Shown in pieces: positions 23,788 through 33,867 of a DNA stretch of 64,000 bases; positions within the stretch are counted from its first letter, which is position 1, and each line of letters opens with the position of its first letter. The notes beneath the pieces are model-generated. The model saw only the letters and a list, made by a program, of their open reading frames with translations. It was not told the DNA's origin and made no database searches. Source of the stretch: Methylobacterium soli (lineage in GTDB: Bacteria > Pseudomonadota > Alphaproteobacteria > Rhizobiales > Beijerinckiaceae); assembly GCF_008806385.1 (NCBI RefSeq), contig NZ_VZZK01000025.1:37541-101540 (forward strand), written 5' to 3'. Position numbers and translations under genes: made by a program.

Positions 23788-25950
23788 ATGGCGTCTGACC
23801 GCTCCACCTTGACCGCTCGAACCGACGCGCCGGTCGCCGAGGCCCGTCCCCACAGCTACACGGTGCACGGCCGCACGCTCACCGACGATTACGCCTGGCT
23901 CAAGGCGGAGAATTGGCGCGACGTCCTGAAGGATCCCGCCGCGCTCCCGGCCGACATCCTGGCCCATCTCGAGGCCGAGAACGCCTACGCGGAGGCGGCC
24001 CTCGCGGAGGTCTCGGCGCTGCGCACGCGCCTCGTCGCCGAGATGCGCGGACGCATCCGCGAGGACGAGAGCGGCGTGCCCGAGCCCGACGGGCCCTTCG
24101 CGTATTACACGCGCCACCGCGAGGGCGGGCAGCATCCCCTGATCTGCCGGCGCCCCCGCAACCTGATGGTGCTCACGGGCCGCGACACCGAGACCATCGC
24201 GGAGGAGGGGGCGGAGGCCGGGGAGACGATCCTCCTCGACGGCGACCAGGAAGGCGAGGGCCGGCCCTTCTTCGAGCTCGCCGCGGCGGTCCATTCCGAC
24301 GACCATGCCCGGCTCGCCTGGAGCGCGGACACCAAGGGCTCGGAGCTCTACGCGATCTGGGTCCGCGACCTCGCGACGGGCCAGGATCTCGACGATCTCG
24401 TCGAGGCGACGTCGGGCGAGGCGGTCTGGAGCGCCGACGCCTCGGCCTTCTACTACGTGGCGGTCGATGCCAATCACCGGCCGGCCCGCGTCATGCGCCA
24501 CCTGCTCGGCACGCCCCAGGACGCGGACACGACGATCTACGAGGAGGGCGATTCCGGCTTCTTCGTGCATCTCGGCACCACCCAGTCGAAGACCTTCCTG
24601 ACCATCACGGCGAGCGACCACGAGACCTCGGAGGTCTTCCTCCTCGACCGCACGGCGCCGCGCGCGGAGCTCCAGGTGGTCGAGCCGCGCACGCCGCTGC
24701 TGATCTACTCGGTCGAGCATTGGGGCGAGCACCTGTTCATCCTGACGAACGCGGACGGGGCCGAGGATTTCAAGATCGTCACCACGCGGCGCGACGCGCC
24801 GGGCCGCGCGCATTGGCGCGACCTGATCCCGCATCGCGCCGGCGTGATGATCCGCCACCAGCACGTCATTGGCGGGCACCTGGTTCGGCTCGAGATCGAG
24901 AATGCCCGGCCGCGCATCATCGTCCGCGACATGCAGGGCGAGGAGCACGCGGTGGCCTTCGCGGAGGAGGCCTATTCCCTCGGTCTCCAGCCCGGCCACG
25001 AGTTCGAGACGGCGCTGATCCGCTTCACCTACTCGTCGATGACGACGCCGGCCGAGACCTACGATTACGATTGCGTCACCCGCGCCCGGCAGCTGCGCAA
25101 GCGCCAGAGCGTGCCGAGCGGGCACGATCCGGCGGCCTACGTCACCCGGCGCCTGTTCGCGACCGCCCCCGACGGCGAGAGCGTGCCGATCTCGCTCCTG
25201 CACCGGCGCGACCTGCCGCTGGACGGCTCGGCCCCGCTCCTCCTCTACGGCTACGGGTCCTACGGCACCCTGATGCCGGCCGCCTTCCGGACGAACCTGC
25301 TCTCCCTCGTCGATCGCGGCTTCGTCTACGCCATCGCGCATGTCCGCGGCGGCACCGAGAAGGGCTGGCGCTGGTATCTCGACGGCAAGCGCGAGAAGAA
25401 GCCCAACACCTTCACGGATTTCGTCGCCTGCGCGCGCGCCCTGATCGACGCGGGCTACACCGGCGAGGGGCGCATCGTGGCCCATGGCGGCAGCGCCGGC
25501 GGCATGCTGATGGGGGCGGTCGCCAACCTCGCGCCGGAGCTCTTCGCCGGCATCATCGCGGACGTGCCCTTCGTCGACGTGCTCAACACCATGCTGGACG
25601 GCGAGCTGCCCCTGACCCCGCCCGAATGGCCCGAATGGGGCAATCCCGGCGAGAGCCCGCAGGCCTTCGAGACCATCCTGTCCTACTCGCCCTACGACAA
25701 CGTGGCGGCCAAGGCCTACCCGCCGATCCTGGCGCTCGGCGGCCTCACCGACCCACGGGTGACCTATTGGGAGCCGGCCAAGTGGGTGGCGAAGCTGCGC
25801 GCCACCATGACGGGGGGCGGCCCGATCCTGATGCGGATCAACATGGAGGCGGGCCATGGCGGCGCCGCCGGGCGCTTCGACCGCCTGGAGGAAGTCGGGC
25901 TGATCTACGCCTTCGCGCTGCTGGCGGTCGGCCGAACGTCGAACAGCTGA
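23788..25950 (+). CDS. ptrB: Oligopeptidase B / prolyl oligopeptidase (S9A)
   Basis: A 720-aa S9 peptidase. Residues about 1-80 are the family N-terminus (RTLTDDYAWLKAENWRDVL), then a seven-bladed propeller to about 430, then the alpha/beta hydrolase domain. The triad is Ser569 (HGGSAGGMLMG), Asp655 (LTDPRV) and His690 (MEAGHGG). Oligopeptidase B cleaves short peptides after Lys/Arg in the cytoplasm; the acidic ESGVPEPDGPFAYYTRH region matches it. No signal peptide. The ATG at 23788 is preferred; an ATG at 23734 would add 18 Pro/Arg-rich residues. Confidence 0.93.
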   Translation: MASDRSTLTARTDAPVAEARPHSYTVHGRTLTDDYAWLKAENWRDVLKDPAALPADILAHLEAENAYAEAALAEVSALRTRLVAEMRGRIREDESGVPEPDGPFAYYTRHREGGQHPLICRRPRNLMVLTGRDTETIAEEGAEAGETILLDGDQEGEGRPFFELAAAVHSDDHARLAWSADTKGSELYAIWVRDLATGQDLDDLVEATSGEAVWSADASAFYYVAVDANHRPARVMRHLLGTPQDADTTIYEEGDSGFFVHLGTTQSKTFLTITASDHETSEVFLLDRTAPRAELQVVEPRTPLLIYSVEHWGEHLFILTNADGAEDFKIVTTRRDAPGRAHWRDLIPHRAGVMIRHQHVIGGHLVRLEIENARPRIIVRDMQGEEHAVAFAEEAYSLGLQPGHEFETALIRFTYSSMTTPAETYDYDCVTRARQLRKRQSVPSGHDPAAYVTRRLFATAPDGESVPISLLHRRDLPLDGSAPLLLYGYGSYGTLMPAAFRTNLLSLVDRGFVYAIAHVRGGTEKGWRWYLDGKREKKPNTFTDFVACARALIDAGYTGEGRIVAHGGSAGGMLMGAVANLAPELFAGIIADVPFVDVLNTMLDGELPLTPPEWPEWGNPGESPQAFETILSYSPYDNVAAKAYPPILALGGLTDPRVTYWEPAKWVAKLRATMTGGGPILMRINMEAGHGGAAGRFDRLEEVGLIYAFALLAVGRTSNS

Positions 25951-26002
25951 GCGTCGCGCCACCCGGCGTCCAGGGGCGTTGCCTCCGGAAGCCGGGCCTG
26001 AA

Positions 26003-29000
26003 TCAGGGCTGTGCCGCGGGGGGGCGGATCTCGATCGGCTGGCCCTCCGGCGGGGGCGGGCTCTCGGCATCGCTGCGGGCGCGGCGGGCCGCGTCCTCGG
26101 CCTCGCGGGCGCGGCTCTGTTCGGCCTCGCGGGCGCGGCTCTGGCGGGCGTTCTCCTCGGCGGCGGCCTGCTGGGCCCTCTGGCGCGCCTGACGCGCCGC
26201 CTCCTCGGCGGCCTTCTCCGCCGCGGCCTTCTCGGCGGCCGCCTTCTCGGCCGCGGCCTTGATCGCGGCGGCGCGGGCCTTGTCCATCTCGACCCGGGCG
26301 CGGCGGCGCTGGCGCTCCACCTGATCGGCCTCCAGGATCTCGATCTTCTCCAGCTCCCGCTGGAGCACCAGGGCGGCGAGGCCGTTCGTCAGCGCTCCCG
26401 CATCCAGGCTGCGCGCCGGGTGGGCGAGGGGCCCCGCGATGCCGAGCTGCACCGAGGGGGTGCCGCCGCTCCAATCCTTCGGGCCGGCGCCGCCGCTTAA
26501 GGTTCCGCGCGCGTCGAGCCGCCCGGTCCGGAAATCGTAGCCGAGGGTGCCGCTCCAGCGCGCAGCCCCGAGATCGAGGTCGAGGGGAGCGGCGCGCAGG
26601 GTTCCGCCGACGATCGTGGCGGGGGCCGCGGCCGGCGCCGTGGCCTTGGCGGGGGCCGCCGCGAGTTCCTCTCCGACGATGGCCTGCAGGCGGCCCTCGC
26701 GCAGGGGATCGTCCTCCCCGAGAGAGCGGGTCAGGGCCCGGCCGAGGCCCGAGGGATCGGCGCCCGGAACGATCAGGTCCGCGAGCGTGACCTCGCCGCT
26801 GCCGGCGAGGTTGCCGATCAGGGCCGCCGGGCTCTCGCCGGTGCTGCCGAAGCGCAGGACAGCGCTCAGGCGCCCCTGGATCGGGCCGCCATCGGCCAGA
26901 AGCGGGATCGAGGCGTTCGTGAGCGTGCCCTCGCCCGAGAGGCCCGCGGCGGCGCCCTGGCGCGAGAGGGTGGCGGAGCCCGAGAGCCGCCCCTCCGCGA
27001 GATTGCCCACGAGCCCGCGCAGGGCGAGCCCGTCCTCGTCCAGCCCGAGCTTGAACGCCGTCGCGGTCGCGGTGAGCCCGCGCCCGAGCTCGAAGGTGGC
27101 GACCCGCAGGTCGAGGTCGAGCCGCGCCCGGCCCGGCGGCGGGGGAGCGAAGCGCGTGCCCGACCAGTTCGCGGCCGCCTCCGGTGCGCGCCCGGCTGCC
27201 GGCACCACGAGGGCGGCGGCGAGCTGCGGCAGGGAGAGCCGGTCGAGGCTGCCGGTGCCGGTCACCGCGCCGTCCGGCGCCCGGACGAGCGCGGCCGACA
27301 GGCGGCCGCCCGCGACCGTCCCGGAGAGGTCGGCCCGGGCATCCGCCCCGGCGCGCGACAGGTCGAGCGTGAGATCCGCCGGCCAGGGTCCGGGCAGCGG
27401 GCCCGCGCCGAGGAGGGGCAGGAAGGGGCCGAGATCCGCGCCCTCCGCCCGCAGCGTGCCGGACAGGGGCGGGCCGGCCTCCGGCGCGAGGGCGAAGGGC
27501 CTCGCGGTCGCGAGCGTCACCCCGGCGACGAGGCCCCCGACGGTGAGGTCGAGGCCCGCGCCCGAGGCCGCGCGCTTGCCCGAGAGGACCAGCCGGGCGG
27601 GCTGGCGCAGGCCCGCGAGGTCGTCGCGCCCGAACCAGGTCCCGGCCCGCGGCGTCGCGATCGTCAGGTCGAGGCTGTCCACGTGGCCGGCGCGGCTCAG
27701 GAGCGAGACGTCGAGGCTGCCCCCCGCCGCCGTGCCGGTGGCGGTGCTGCGCAGGGCCTCCGCCTCGCCCGCGCCCCGCTCCACGCTGATCCCAAGATCG
27801 AGGGCGCCCGCCCGCAGGAAGCCCGGGATCAGGCGCGCCTCCGCCACCCAGACCTTGTCGAGGAGGGCCAGAAGCGGCGCCGCGACGGGGGCGGAAACGC
27901 GGCCGGTGATCCGCCCGGCGCCGTCCGGGTCGATCCGGCCCGACAACTTGGCGTTGGCGCCCGCGAGATCCGTCACGTCGAGGCTGTCGACGACGAGGCT
28001 GCTGCCGTCCGACTGGATGCTCGCCGCGATGGTGCCGTTGCCGGAATTCGCGCCCGAGGGCCCGTAGCGCACGTCCCGCGCCTTGATGGTCAGGCCGATG
28101 TCGCGGCCGTGCAGGCTCGCGAGCGCGTTGCTGAAGGAGGGCAGCGCCGCGATGTCGATCCCGCGCGCCGCGATCTGGGCGTCGAAGCGCCCGCGTGCGG
28201 CCGCCGTCCCGGTGGCGTAGCGGGCATTGCCCGTGACGCTCGCCTCGCCGAGCCGGAGGCGCAGGTTGCGCAGGGAGAAGTCGGGGGCCGCCGCCGAGAG
28301 ATCGCTGCTGGCCTCCACGGGGCGCCCGTCGAGCAGGCTCACGAGGGGCCCCTCGAAGCCGAGCTTGCGCAGGTAGCGGCCGATTCCGTCCGAGGCGGGG
28401 GGCTTGAGGGAGACCTGGCCGGTGAAGCGCGGGCCGGGCTCCGTGTCGATCTCGCCGCTGCCCGCGAGCGCCGCCGCCCCCGGCGCCAGCGCCTGGAAGC
28501 GGCGAAGCAGGAAGCCGCCAGTGCGGTCGAGGGTGCCGGCGAGCTTGAGGGTCTGCCAATCCTCGAGGCCGAGCGCCAGGCTCTCCACCGTGAGGTCGAG
28601 GTCGAGCATCATCGGGATCCCGGTGACGCCGCGCGGCATCCCGCGGGCGATCAGGGCCTGGCCGGCGGTCGAGATCAGGAAGGCGTCGAGATCGACCCGG
28701 CGCGCCTCCAGGCTCAGCCCGGCGCGCCAGTTGCGCAGGTCGATCTGGCCGGAGCCCGCGAGGCGCATCGCCTGGCCGCCGGGATCGATCTCGGCATTGA
28801 CGCCCTCGAAGCGGGCGAGCGGCCCCCGCGCCTTGAACTTGCCGCCGAGGGAGAAGGGCAGGTAGGCGCCGGCGGCCTGGGTCGGCGGCCCGACCACGAG
28901 GCGGGCCGAGCCCTCGGATTCCGGAACCACGGCGCGGGGCTGGCCCGGACGGGGCTCGGCGGCGGGGTCGAGGGGCACGAGGGTGATGCGGGCATCGGCC

Positions 29001-29644
29001 TCGAAGCGCGGCTGCGTGTCGCCGCCGCCCGAGACCTTCACGGTGACGCTGCCATCCGGGGCCGGCTCGCCGCTGGCGAGGCGGAACGGTACCCCGCCGC
29101 TCGCGCCCTCGACCCGCCAGGGCCCGGCCAGGGACGGGGTCTGCACCCGAAGGTTCTCGGCGCCGACCTGATCGGTGCGCCCGGTGGCGGGCACCAGGGT
29201 CGTCAGGAGGAATTGCTGGATGCGCAGGTCCTCGATGGCGAGATCGCGCCCGCGCAGGGCGGCGTCGAGGTCCGGCGGCAGCAGGATCGCGTCGCCCTCG
29301 GTCACCGGCAGCTTCACCTCGGCCCGGCCGATCCGGGTCTCGGTGAAGCGGATCTCGCCCTTGAGCAGCGGCGTCAGGGCGATCTCGGCCTTGACGAAGC
29401 GGGCGTCCAGCGCGGGCTTGCCCGGCTCGGCCCCGAGATGCAGCCGGTCGAGGCGCAGGCGCGGCGAGGGCAGGAGCCGCACCTCGATGCGGCCCTCGCT
29501 GCGGGCCTGCAGGTTGAGGGAGCGGCCGATCGCGCGGTCGACGCTCGCCCGCAATCCCTGCCAGTCGATGACGGGCGGGACGGCGAGCGCCGCGACGAGG
29601 ATCAGGATGACGGCGCCCGCGAGCGCGGTCAGGATGTCACGCAC
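26003..29644 (-). CDS. AsmA-family envelope protein
   Basis: A 1213-aa protein with a single N-terminal membrane anchor (ILTALAGAVILILVAALAVP) and a long periplasmic AsmA-type region made of repeated beta segments, e.g. EGRIEVRLLPSPRLRLDRLH and LKGEIRFTETRIGRAEVKLP. AsmA-like proteins form bridges that move phospholipid between membranes. The last 110 residues are an Ala/Lys/Glu/Arg-rich coiled coil with KAAAEKAAAE repeats and a Pro-rich tail, an unusual extension. GTG 29644 is preferred because it gives the usual MRDILTALAG start and has GAGGCGG upstream; ATG 29689 is the alternative. Confidence 0.88.
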   Translation of the reverse strand: MRDILTALAGAVILILVAALAVPPVIDWQGLRASVDRAIGRSLNLQARSEGRIEVRLLPSPRLRLDRLHLGAEPGKPALDARFVKAEIALTPLLKGEIRFTETRIGRAEVKLPVTEGDAILLPPDLDAALRGRDLAIEDLRIQQFLLTTLVPATGRTDQVGAENLRVQTPSLAGPWRVEGASGGVPFRLASGEPAPDGSVTVKVSGGGDTQPRFEADARITLVPLDPAAEPRPGQPRAVVPESEGSARLVVGPPTQAAGAYLPFSLGGKFKARGPLARFEGVNAEIDPGGQAMRLAGSGQIDLRNWRAGLSLEARRVDLDAFLISTAGQALIARGMPRGVTGIPMMLDLDLTVESLALGLEDWQTLKLAGTLDRTGGFLLRRFQALAPGAAALAGSGEIDTEPGPRFTGQVSLKPPASDGIGRYLRKLGFEGPLVSLLDGRPVEASSDLSAAAPDFSLRNLRLRLGEASVTGNARYATGTAAARGRFDAQIAARGIDIAALPSFSNALASLHGRDIGLTIKARDVRYGPSGANSGNGTIAASIQSDGSSLVVDSLDVTDLAGANAKLSGRIDPDGAGRITGRVSAPVAAPLLALLDKVWVAEARLIPGFLRAGALDLGISVERGAGEAEALRSTATGTAAGGSLDVSLLSRAGHVDSLDLTIATPRAGTWFGRDDLAGLRQPARLVLSGKRAASGAGLDLTVGGLVAGVTLATARPFALAPEAGPPLSGTLRAEGADLGPFLPLLGAGPLPGPWPADLTLDLSRAGADARADLSGTVAGGRLSAALVRAPDGAVTGTGSLDRLSLPQLAAALVVPAAGRAPEAAANWSGTRFAPPPPGRARLDLDLRVATFELGRGLTATATAFKLGLDEDGLALRGLVGNLAEGRLSGSATLSRQGAAAGLSGEGTLTNASIPLLADGGPIQGRLSAVLRFGSTGESPAALIGNLAGSGEVTLADLIVPGADPSGLGRALTRSLGEDDPLREGRLQAIVGEELAAAPAKATAPAAAPATIVGGTLRAAPLDLDLGAARWSGTLGYDFRTGRLDARGTLSGGAGPKDWSGGTPSVQLGIAGPLAHPARSLDAGALTNGLAALVLQRELEKIEILEADQVERQRRRARVEMDKARAAAIKAAAEKAAAEKAAAEKAAEEAARQARQRAQQAAAEENARQSRAREAEQSRAREAEDAARRARSDAESPPPPEGQPIEIRPPAAQP

Positions 29645-29813
29645 CGTGTTCGTTCCGCCTCGTGTCCCGCGCCCCAGGGCGGGTTCCATGGGACCACGAT
29701 GCCGCCTCCGGCGCCCGACAGGGCTGGCCGGCCCCGTGCCCCCGGAGCCGACATAGCATACCGAAGCCGGTCCTCGCGCCCAATCCGCCGCCAGGGTGAA
29801 CCCGGGGGCGGGA

Positions 29814-30068
29814 TCAGCGCCGCGGCACGATGACCGGGGCGGGGCCTGGGAGCGGCCGGAGCATCTCGTTGCGCTGGATCTGCATTCGCAGCTGGTTCGT
29901 CTGCGTGGTCTGCTGCTGGCGCAGCGCCCGCGCCTCGCTCTGCTGGGCGAGCGCGTCGTTGATGCGGTTGAGGTTCCGGCTCGGCAGCCCCTGGGCGAGG
30001 GCCGGGGTGCCCGCGAGCCCGGCGAGGGCCGAGAGACCTGAGAGGGCGGCGAGATGCGGCGCGCGCAT
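29814..30068 (-). CDS. Small secreted protein, unknown
   Basis: An 84-aa protein with a signal peptide (MRAPHLAALSGLSALAGLAG, ending ALAQG). The mature part is a Gln/Arg-rich helix (LNRINDALAQQSEARALRQQ, QTTQTNQLRMQIQRNEMLRP) and a Pro-rich end. It should be periplasmic; the helical Gln-rich part suggests a coiled coil. I cannot name a family. It is divergent from the helicase gene and follows nothing on its own strand closely. Confidence 0.65.
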   Translation of the reverse strand: MRAPHLAALSGLSALAGLAGTPALAQGLPSRNLNRINDALAQQSEARALRQQQTTQTNQLRMQIQRNEMLRPLPGPAPVIVPRR

Positions 30069-30201
30069 GGCGTGTCCCGTGATGCGAGGGGTGATCGGAC
30101 GCGATGTGACGCCGCCGCCCCGCCCGATCAAGGTCCGGCCGCCGGTGTTCCGGGCCCGCCGGACCCTCGACGCCGTTCGCGTTTTGGTCCAGTGAAGGCC
30201 G

Positions 30202-32595
30202 ATGCAGAAGCCCCCTGATGCGGCGATGACGCCTCGACCCGACGACGGCGCGCCCCGCGCCCCGACCTCGATCGCCGCCCGCGCCATGGCGGGCCTGAAG
30301 CCCGCCGCCGCCGCCTATCTGGAGGGGCTGAACGCCGAGCAGCGCCGGGCCGTGGAGACCACGGACGGGCCCGTCCTCGTCCTCGCGGGCGCGGGCACCG
30401 GCAAGACGCGGGTCTTGACGACCCGGATCGCCCATCTCATCGCCACGGCCAGGGCCCGGCCCTTCGATATCCTGGCCGTGACCTTCACCAACAAGGCCGC
30501 CCGCGAGATGAAGGCGCGCATCGGCGCGCTGGTGGGTCCGGCCGGCGAGGGCATGCCCTGGCTCGGCACCTTCCACGCCATCGGCACCAAGATCCTGCGC
30601 CGCCACGCCGAGCTCGTCGGGCTCAAATCTGATTTCACCATCCTGGGCACCGACGACCAGATCCGGCTGATGAAGCAGGTCCTCGCCGACCAGAACATCG
30701 ACGAGAAGCGCTGGCCCGCCCGCGCCCTCGGCCACGCCATCGACGGCTGGAAGAACCGGGGCCTCGGCCCCGAGCAGGTGCCGCCCGGCGAGTCCGGGGC
30801 CTTCGCGTTCGGCAAGGGCGGCGCCCTTTACACCGCCTACCAGGCCCGGCTCGCGACCCTCAACGCCGTCGATTTCGGCGACCTGCTGCTCCTCTGCCTG
30901 AAGCTCTGGCGCGAGAACCCGGACGTCTTGGAGAACTACCAGCAACGCTTCCGCTACATCCTGGTCGACGAGTACCAGGACACCAACGTGGCGCAGTACC
31001 TCTGGCTGCGCCTGCTGGCGCAGGGGCACCGCAACGTCGCCTGCGTCGGCGACGACGACCAGTCGATCTATGGCTGGCGCGGGGCCGAGGTCGACAACAT
31101 CCTGCGCTTCGAGCACGATTTCCCCGGGGCCGCCGTGGTGCGGCTGGAGCGCAATTACCGCTCGACCGGCCATATCCTGGCCGCCGCCTCCGGGCTGATC
31201 GCCAAGAACGAGGGCCGCCTCGGCAAGACCCTGCGCACCGAGGACGAGCCGGGCGAGCGCGTGACGATCAGCGGCGCTTGGGATTCGGAGGAGGAGGCGC
31301 GGCTGCTCGCCGAATCGATCGAATCCCTCCAGGCCAAGAAGCACCCGCTCTCCGAGATCGCCGTGCTGGTGCGCATCTCCGCCCAGATGCGCGAGATCGA
31401 GGATCGCTTCGTCCAGCTGGGATTGCCCTACCGCGTCATCGGCGGCCCGCGCTTCTACGAGCGAGCCGAGATCCGCGACGCGCTGGCCTATCTGCGCATC
31501 ACCGCCAACCCCGCCGACGACCTCGCCTTCGAGCGCATCATCAACACGCCCAAGCGCGGCCTCGGCGACGCGACGCTGCAGCAGCTCCACGGCTACGCGC
31601 GGGCCGAGCGGATCCCGCTGCTGCTGGCCGCCTGCCGGCTCGTCGAGACGGACGAGCTGAAGCCCCGCGTGCGCTCGACCTTGCGCGCCCTCGTGGAGAG
31701 CTTCTCCCGCTGGGCCCGGGCCGTCGAGAAGATGCCCCATTCCGAGGTCGCCCAGACGATCCTGGAGGAATCCGGCTACACCGAGATGTGGCAGAAGGAC
31801 CGGTCGGCGGATGCGGCCGGGCGCCTCGAGAACCTCAAGGAATTCGTGCGCTCGATGGAGGAGTTCCCGGATCTCGCGGGCTTCCTCGAACACGTCGCCC
31901 TGGTGATGGATGCGAGCGAGGCGGAGGGGGCCGAGCGCGTCAGCCTGATGACGCTGCACGCCGCCAAGGGCCTGGAATTCGACACCGTGTTCCTGCCCGG
32001 CTGGGAGGACGGCCTGTTCCCGAACCAGCGGGCGCTGGACGAGAGCGGGCGCGCCGGGCTCGAGGAGGAGCGCCGCCTCGCCCATGTGGGCCTGACCCGG
32101 GCGCGCAAGCGCGCCAAGCTGTCCTTCGCGGTCAACCGGCGCATCCACGGCCTGTGGTCCTCGACGATCCCCTCCCGCTTCATCGACGAATTGCCGGAGG
32201 CGAGCGTCGACGTGATCGAGGCGCCCGCTCATTTCTCGGCCGGCGCCTCGCGCTTCGACCGCAACCCGCAGCCCTTCGGCTCGTCCTACGGGACGCCGGG
32301 CTGGCAGCGGGCCCAGGCCAACACGAATGCCAGCAACGCGGCCGGGGGCGGCCGGGGCTTCGGCTCCGCGCCCGGCGGGCGGGCGGGCGCCCGCTCCGGC
32401 GGCCCGCGCCAGATCGAGGGCGAGCTGATCGCCAAATCGACGGGCAGCGCCTCGGCCTTCTTGGGAGGAATGCGGGTCTTCCACACCAAGTTCGGCCCCG
32501 GAACCGTGGCGGGGGTCGACGGCAACAAGCTCACCGTTGACTTCGATAAGGCGGGTCGCAAGATGGTTCTCGACAGCTTCCTCCAGCCGGGGTGA
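30202..32595 (+). CDS. UvrD/PcrA-type DNA helicase
   Basis: A 797-aa superfamily 1A helicase. Walker A is at 62-69 (AGAGTGKT); further motifs are LAVTFTNKAAREM, LVDEYQDTN, GDDDQSIYGWRGA, RLERNYRS, and in the 2A domain VSLMTLHAAKGLEFD and HVGLTRARKR. It unwinds DNA 3' to 5' in nucleotide excision and mismatch repair or displaces RecA. The C-terminus ends with a Tudor-like fold (MRVFHTKFGPGTVAGVDGNK), the RNA-polymerase-binding module of PcrA/UvrD. The start is at 30202 or an ATG shortly after; the first 40 residues are low complexity. Confidence 0.94.
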   Translation: MQKPPDAAMTPRPDDGAPRAPTSIAARAMAGLKPAAAAYLEGLNAEQRRAVETTDGPVLVLAGAGTGKTRVLTTRIAHLIATARARPFDILAVTFTNKAAREMKARIGALVGPAGEGMPWLGTFHAIGTKILRRHAELVGLKSDFTILGTDDQIRLMKQVLADQNIDEKRWPARALGHAIDGWKNRGLGPEQVPPGESGAFAFGKGGALYTAYQARLATLNAVDFGDLLLLCLKLWRENPDVLENYQQRFRYILVDEYQDTNVAQYLWLRLLAQGHRNVACVGDDDQSIYGWRGAEVDNILRFEHDFPGAAVVRLERNYRSTGHILAAASGLIAKNEGRLGKTLRTEDEPGERVTISGAWDSEEEARLLAESIESLQAKKHPLSEIAVLVRISAQMREIEDRFVQLGLPYRVIGGPRFYERAEIRDALAYLRITANPADDLAFERIINTPKRGLGDATLQQLHGYARAERIPLLLAACRLVETDELKPRVRSTLRALVESFSRWARAVEKMPHSEVAQTILEESGYTEMWQKDRSADAAGRLENLKEFVRSMEEFPDLAGFLEHVALVMDASEAEGAERVSLMTLHAAKGLEFDTVFLPGWEDGLFPNQRALDESGRAGLEEERRLAHVGLTRARKRAKLSFAVNRRIHGLWSSTIPSRFIDELPEASVDVIEAPAHFSAGASRFDRNPQPFGSSYGTPGWQRAQANTNASNAAGGGRGFGSAPGGRAGARSGGPRQIEGELIAKSTGSASAFLGGMRVFHTKFGPGTVAGVDGNKLTVDFDKAGRKMVLDSFLQPG

Positions 32596-33017
32596 GGCGT
32601 CCCGCCGGCCAAGCCCGGACTTCGGGGGCGGCAGGGTCGGCCGGTATCGCCTGAACCAGGCGAGCAAGGGCTGAGGTCGTGTCGGGTGCACCGTCATCCC
32701 GCCTGTCCCGCGCGCTCCCTGGGCGCCCGACCCGTCGCTCTCCTGTTTCTCCCTTTGTTGCCGATTTGACGCAGCTTTGCCCGCGCGGAGTCACGCGCCC
32801 GTCGTGGCCGGCCGCGCATGGTGCGGGCATTGCATGCGTCGAATCAGCCCGCGCGTCCGGACGGTCGCGCGCTCTCCACAGGCTTTGCGCGGCGCGGTGG
32901 AACCTGCGTGCCCGCTTGCGATTGGCTCAGAGTTAGAGGAGCGACGCAGTTAGACAGGTTTCGTGATACGGCGCATTGGCAAGTCCAGGTTGGCAAGTCC
33001 AGTTGGAGTGTTGATCG
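32596..33017. other. Intergenic region before phoH, with a 14-bp tandem repeat
   Basis: Nothing coding is convincing. TTGGCAAGTCCAGG is duplicated in tandem at 32976-33002, ending 15 bp before the phoH start, within what should be the leader. No clear promoter was found by eye. Confidence 0.6.
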
Positions 33018-33734
33018 ATGAAAAGACGGCGCGCACGACTTGAGCTGGTGGAAGATCGCCCGGTCCGCATGCATCGGACCCGCTTCGACGACGAGCGAAA
33101 CTTAAACCCCATCCAACCCCTGACGGAACGTCAAGCCGAGTACCTCGACGCCCTCGCCCTCAACGCCCAAGTCATCGTGCTCGGCCCGGCCGGCACTGGA
33201 AAGACCTTCATCGCCGGCACCCGCGCGGCGGACCTGCTCCGGCAGCGCCGGATCGCCAAGGTCGTGATCACCCGGCCCAACGTCCCCTCGGGCCGCTCCC
33301 TCGGCTTCTTCCCCGGAACCCTCGAGGAGAAGATCGCCCCCTGGGTCGCCCCCCTGACCGAGGCCATGAAGGAGCGGATGGGCCAGGCCGCCTTCGAGAT
33401 CGCCCTCAAGACCGGCGACATCGAGATCGTGCCCTTCGAGGTGATGCGCGGGCGCACCTTCAAGAACTGCCTCGTCATCCTCGACGAGGCGCAGAATACC
33501 ACCACGGCCGAGATCAAGATGTTCCTGACCCGCATCGGCGACGATTGCCAGGTCATCATCAACGGCGATGTGTCGCAGACGGACCTGCGCGAGACCTCGG
33601 GCCTGCGCACGGTCATCCACCTCATCAAGAGCCGCATGATGCCCGTCCCCGTGGTGGAGTTCACCCGCGACGACATCGTCCGATCCGGCATCTGCGCCGA
33701 ATGGGTGAAGGCTTTTGAGGAAACGAATCTCTAA
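33018..33734 (+). CDS. PhoH-like ATPase
   Basis: A 238-aa PhoH protein: Walker A at 56-63 (GPAGTGKT), Walker B in LVILDEAQNTT, and INGDVSQTDL plus LRTVIHLIKSRM near the end. PhoH proteins are cytoplasmic ATPases with predicted RNA helicase or RNase-linked roles. The short form without KH or PIN domain is common in alphaproteobacteria, separate from the ybeZ-ybeY operon. Starts ATG 33018 with GGAG upstream (TTGGAGTGTTGATCG). Confidence 0.93.
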   Translation: MKRRRARLELVEDRPVRMHRTRFDDERNLNPIQPLTERQAEYLDALALNAQVIVLGPAGTGKTFIAGTRAADLLRQRRIAKVVITRPNVPSGRSLGFFPGTLEEKIAPWVAPLTEAMKERMGQAAFEIALKTGDIEIVPFEVMRGRTFKNCLVILDEAQNTTTAEIKMFLTRIGDDCQVIINGDVSQTDLRETSGLRTVIHLIKSRMMPVPVVEFTRDDIVRSGICAEWVKAFEETNL

Positions 33735-33867
33735 TCCGAAAGTTGTAGCGGGCGGGCCCCTGCGGAGGCCCGCCGCGCCGCAAAGCGCGAAACCCTTCTC
33801 CGGGACCTCGTTCCCGGAGGCACAACCGGGTGCCGCGCTCGGATTTCAGAGACCAGGAGTCTTCCCC

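Noticed and set aside
32596..33017. Short open frames before phoH
   Set aside because: They are Arg/Ala-rich, lack ribosome sites and overlap on both strands, so they look like chance frames.
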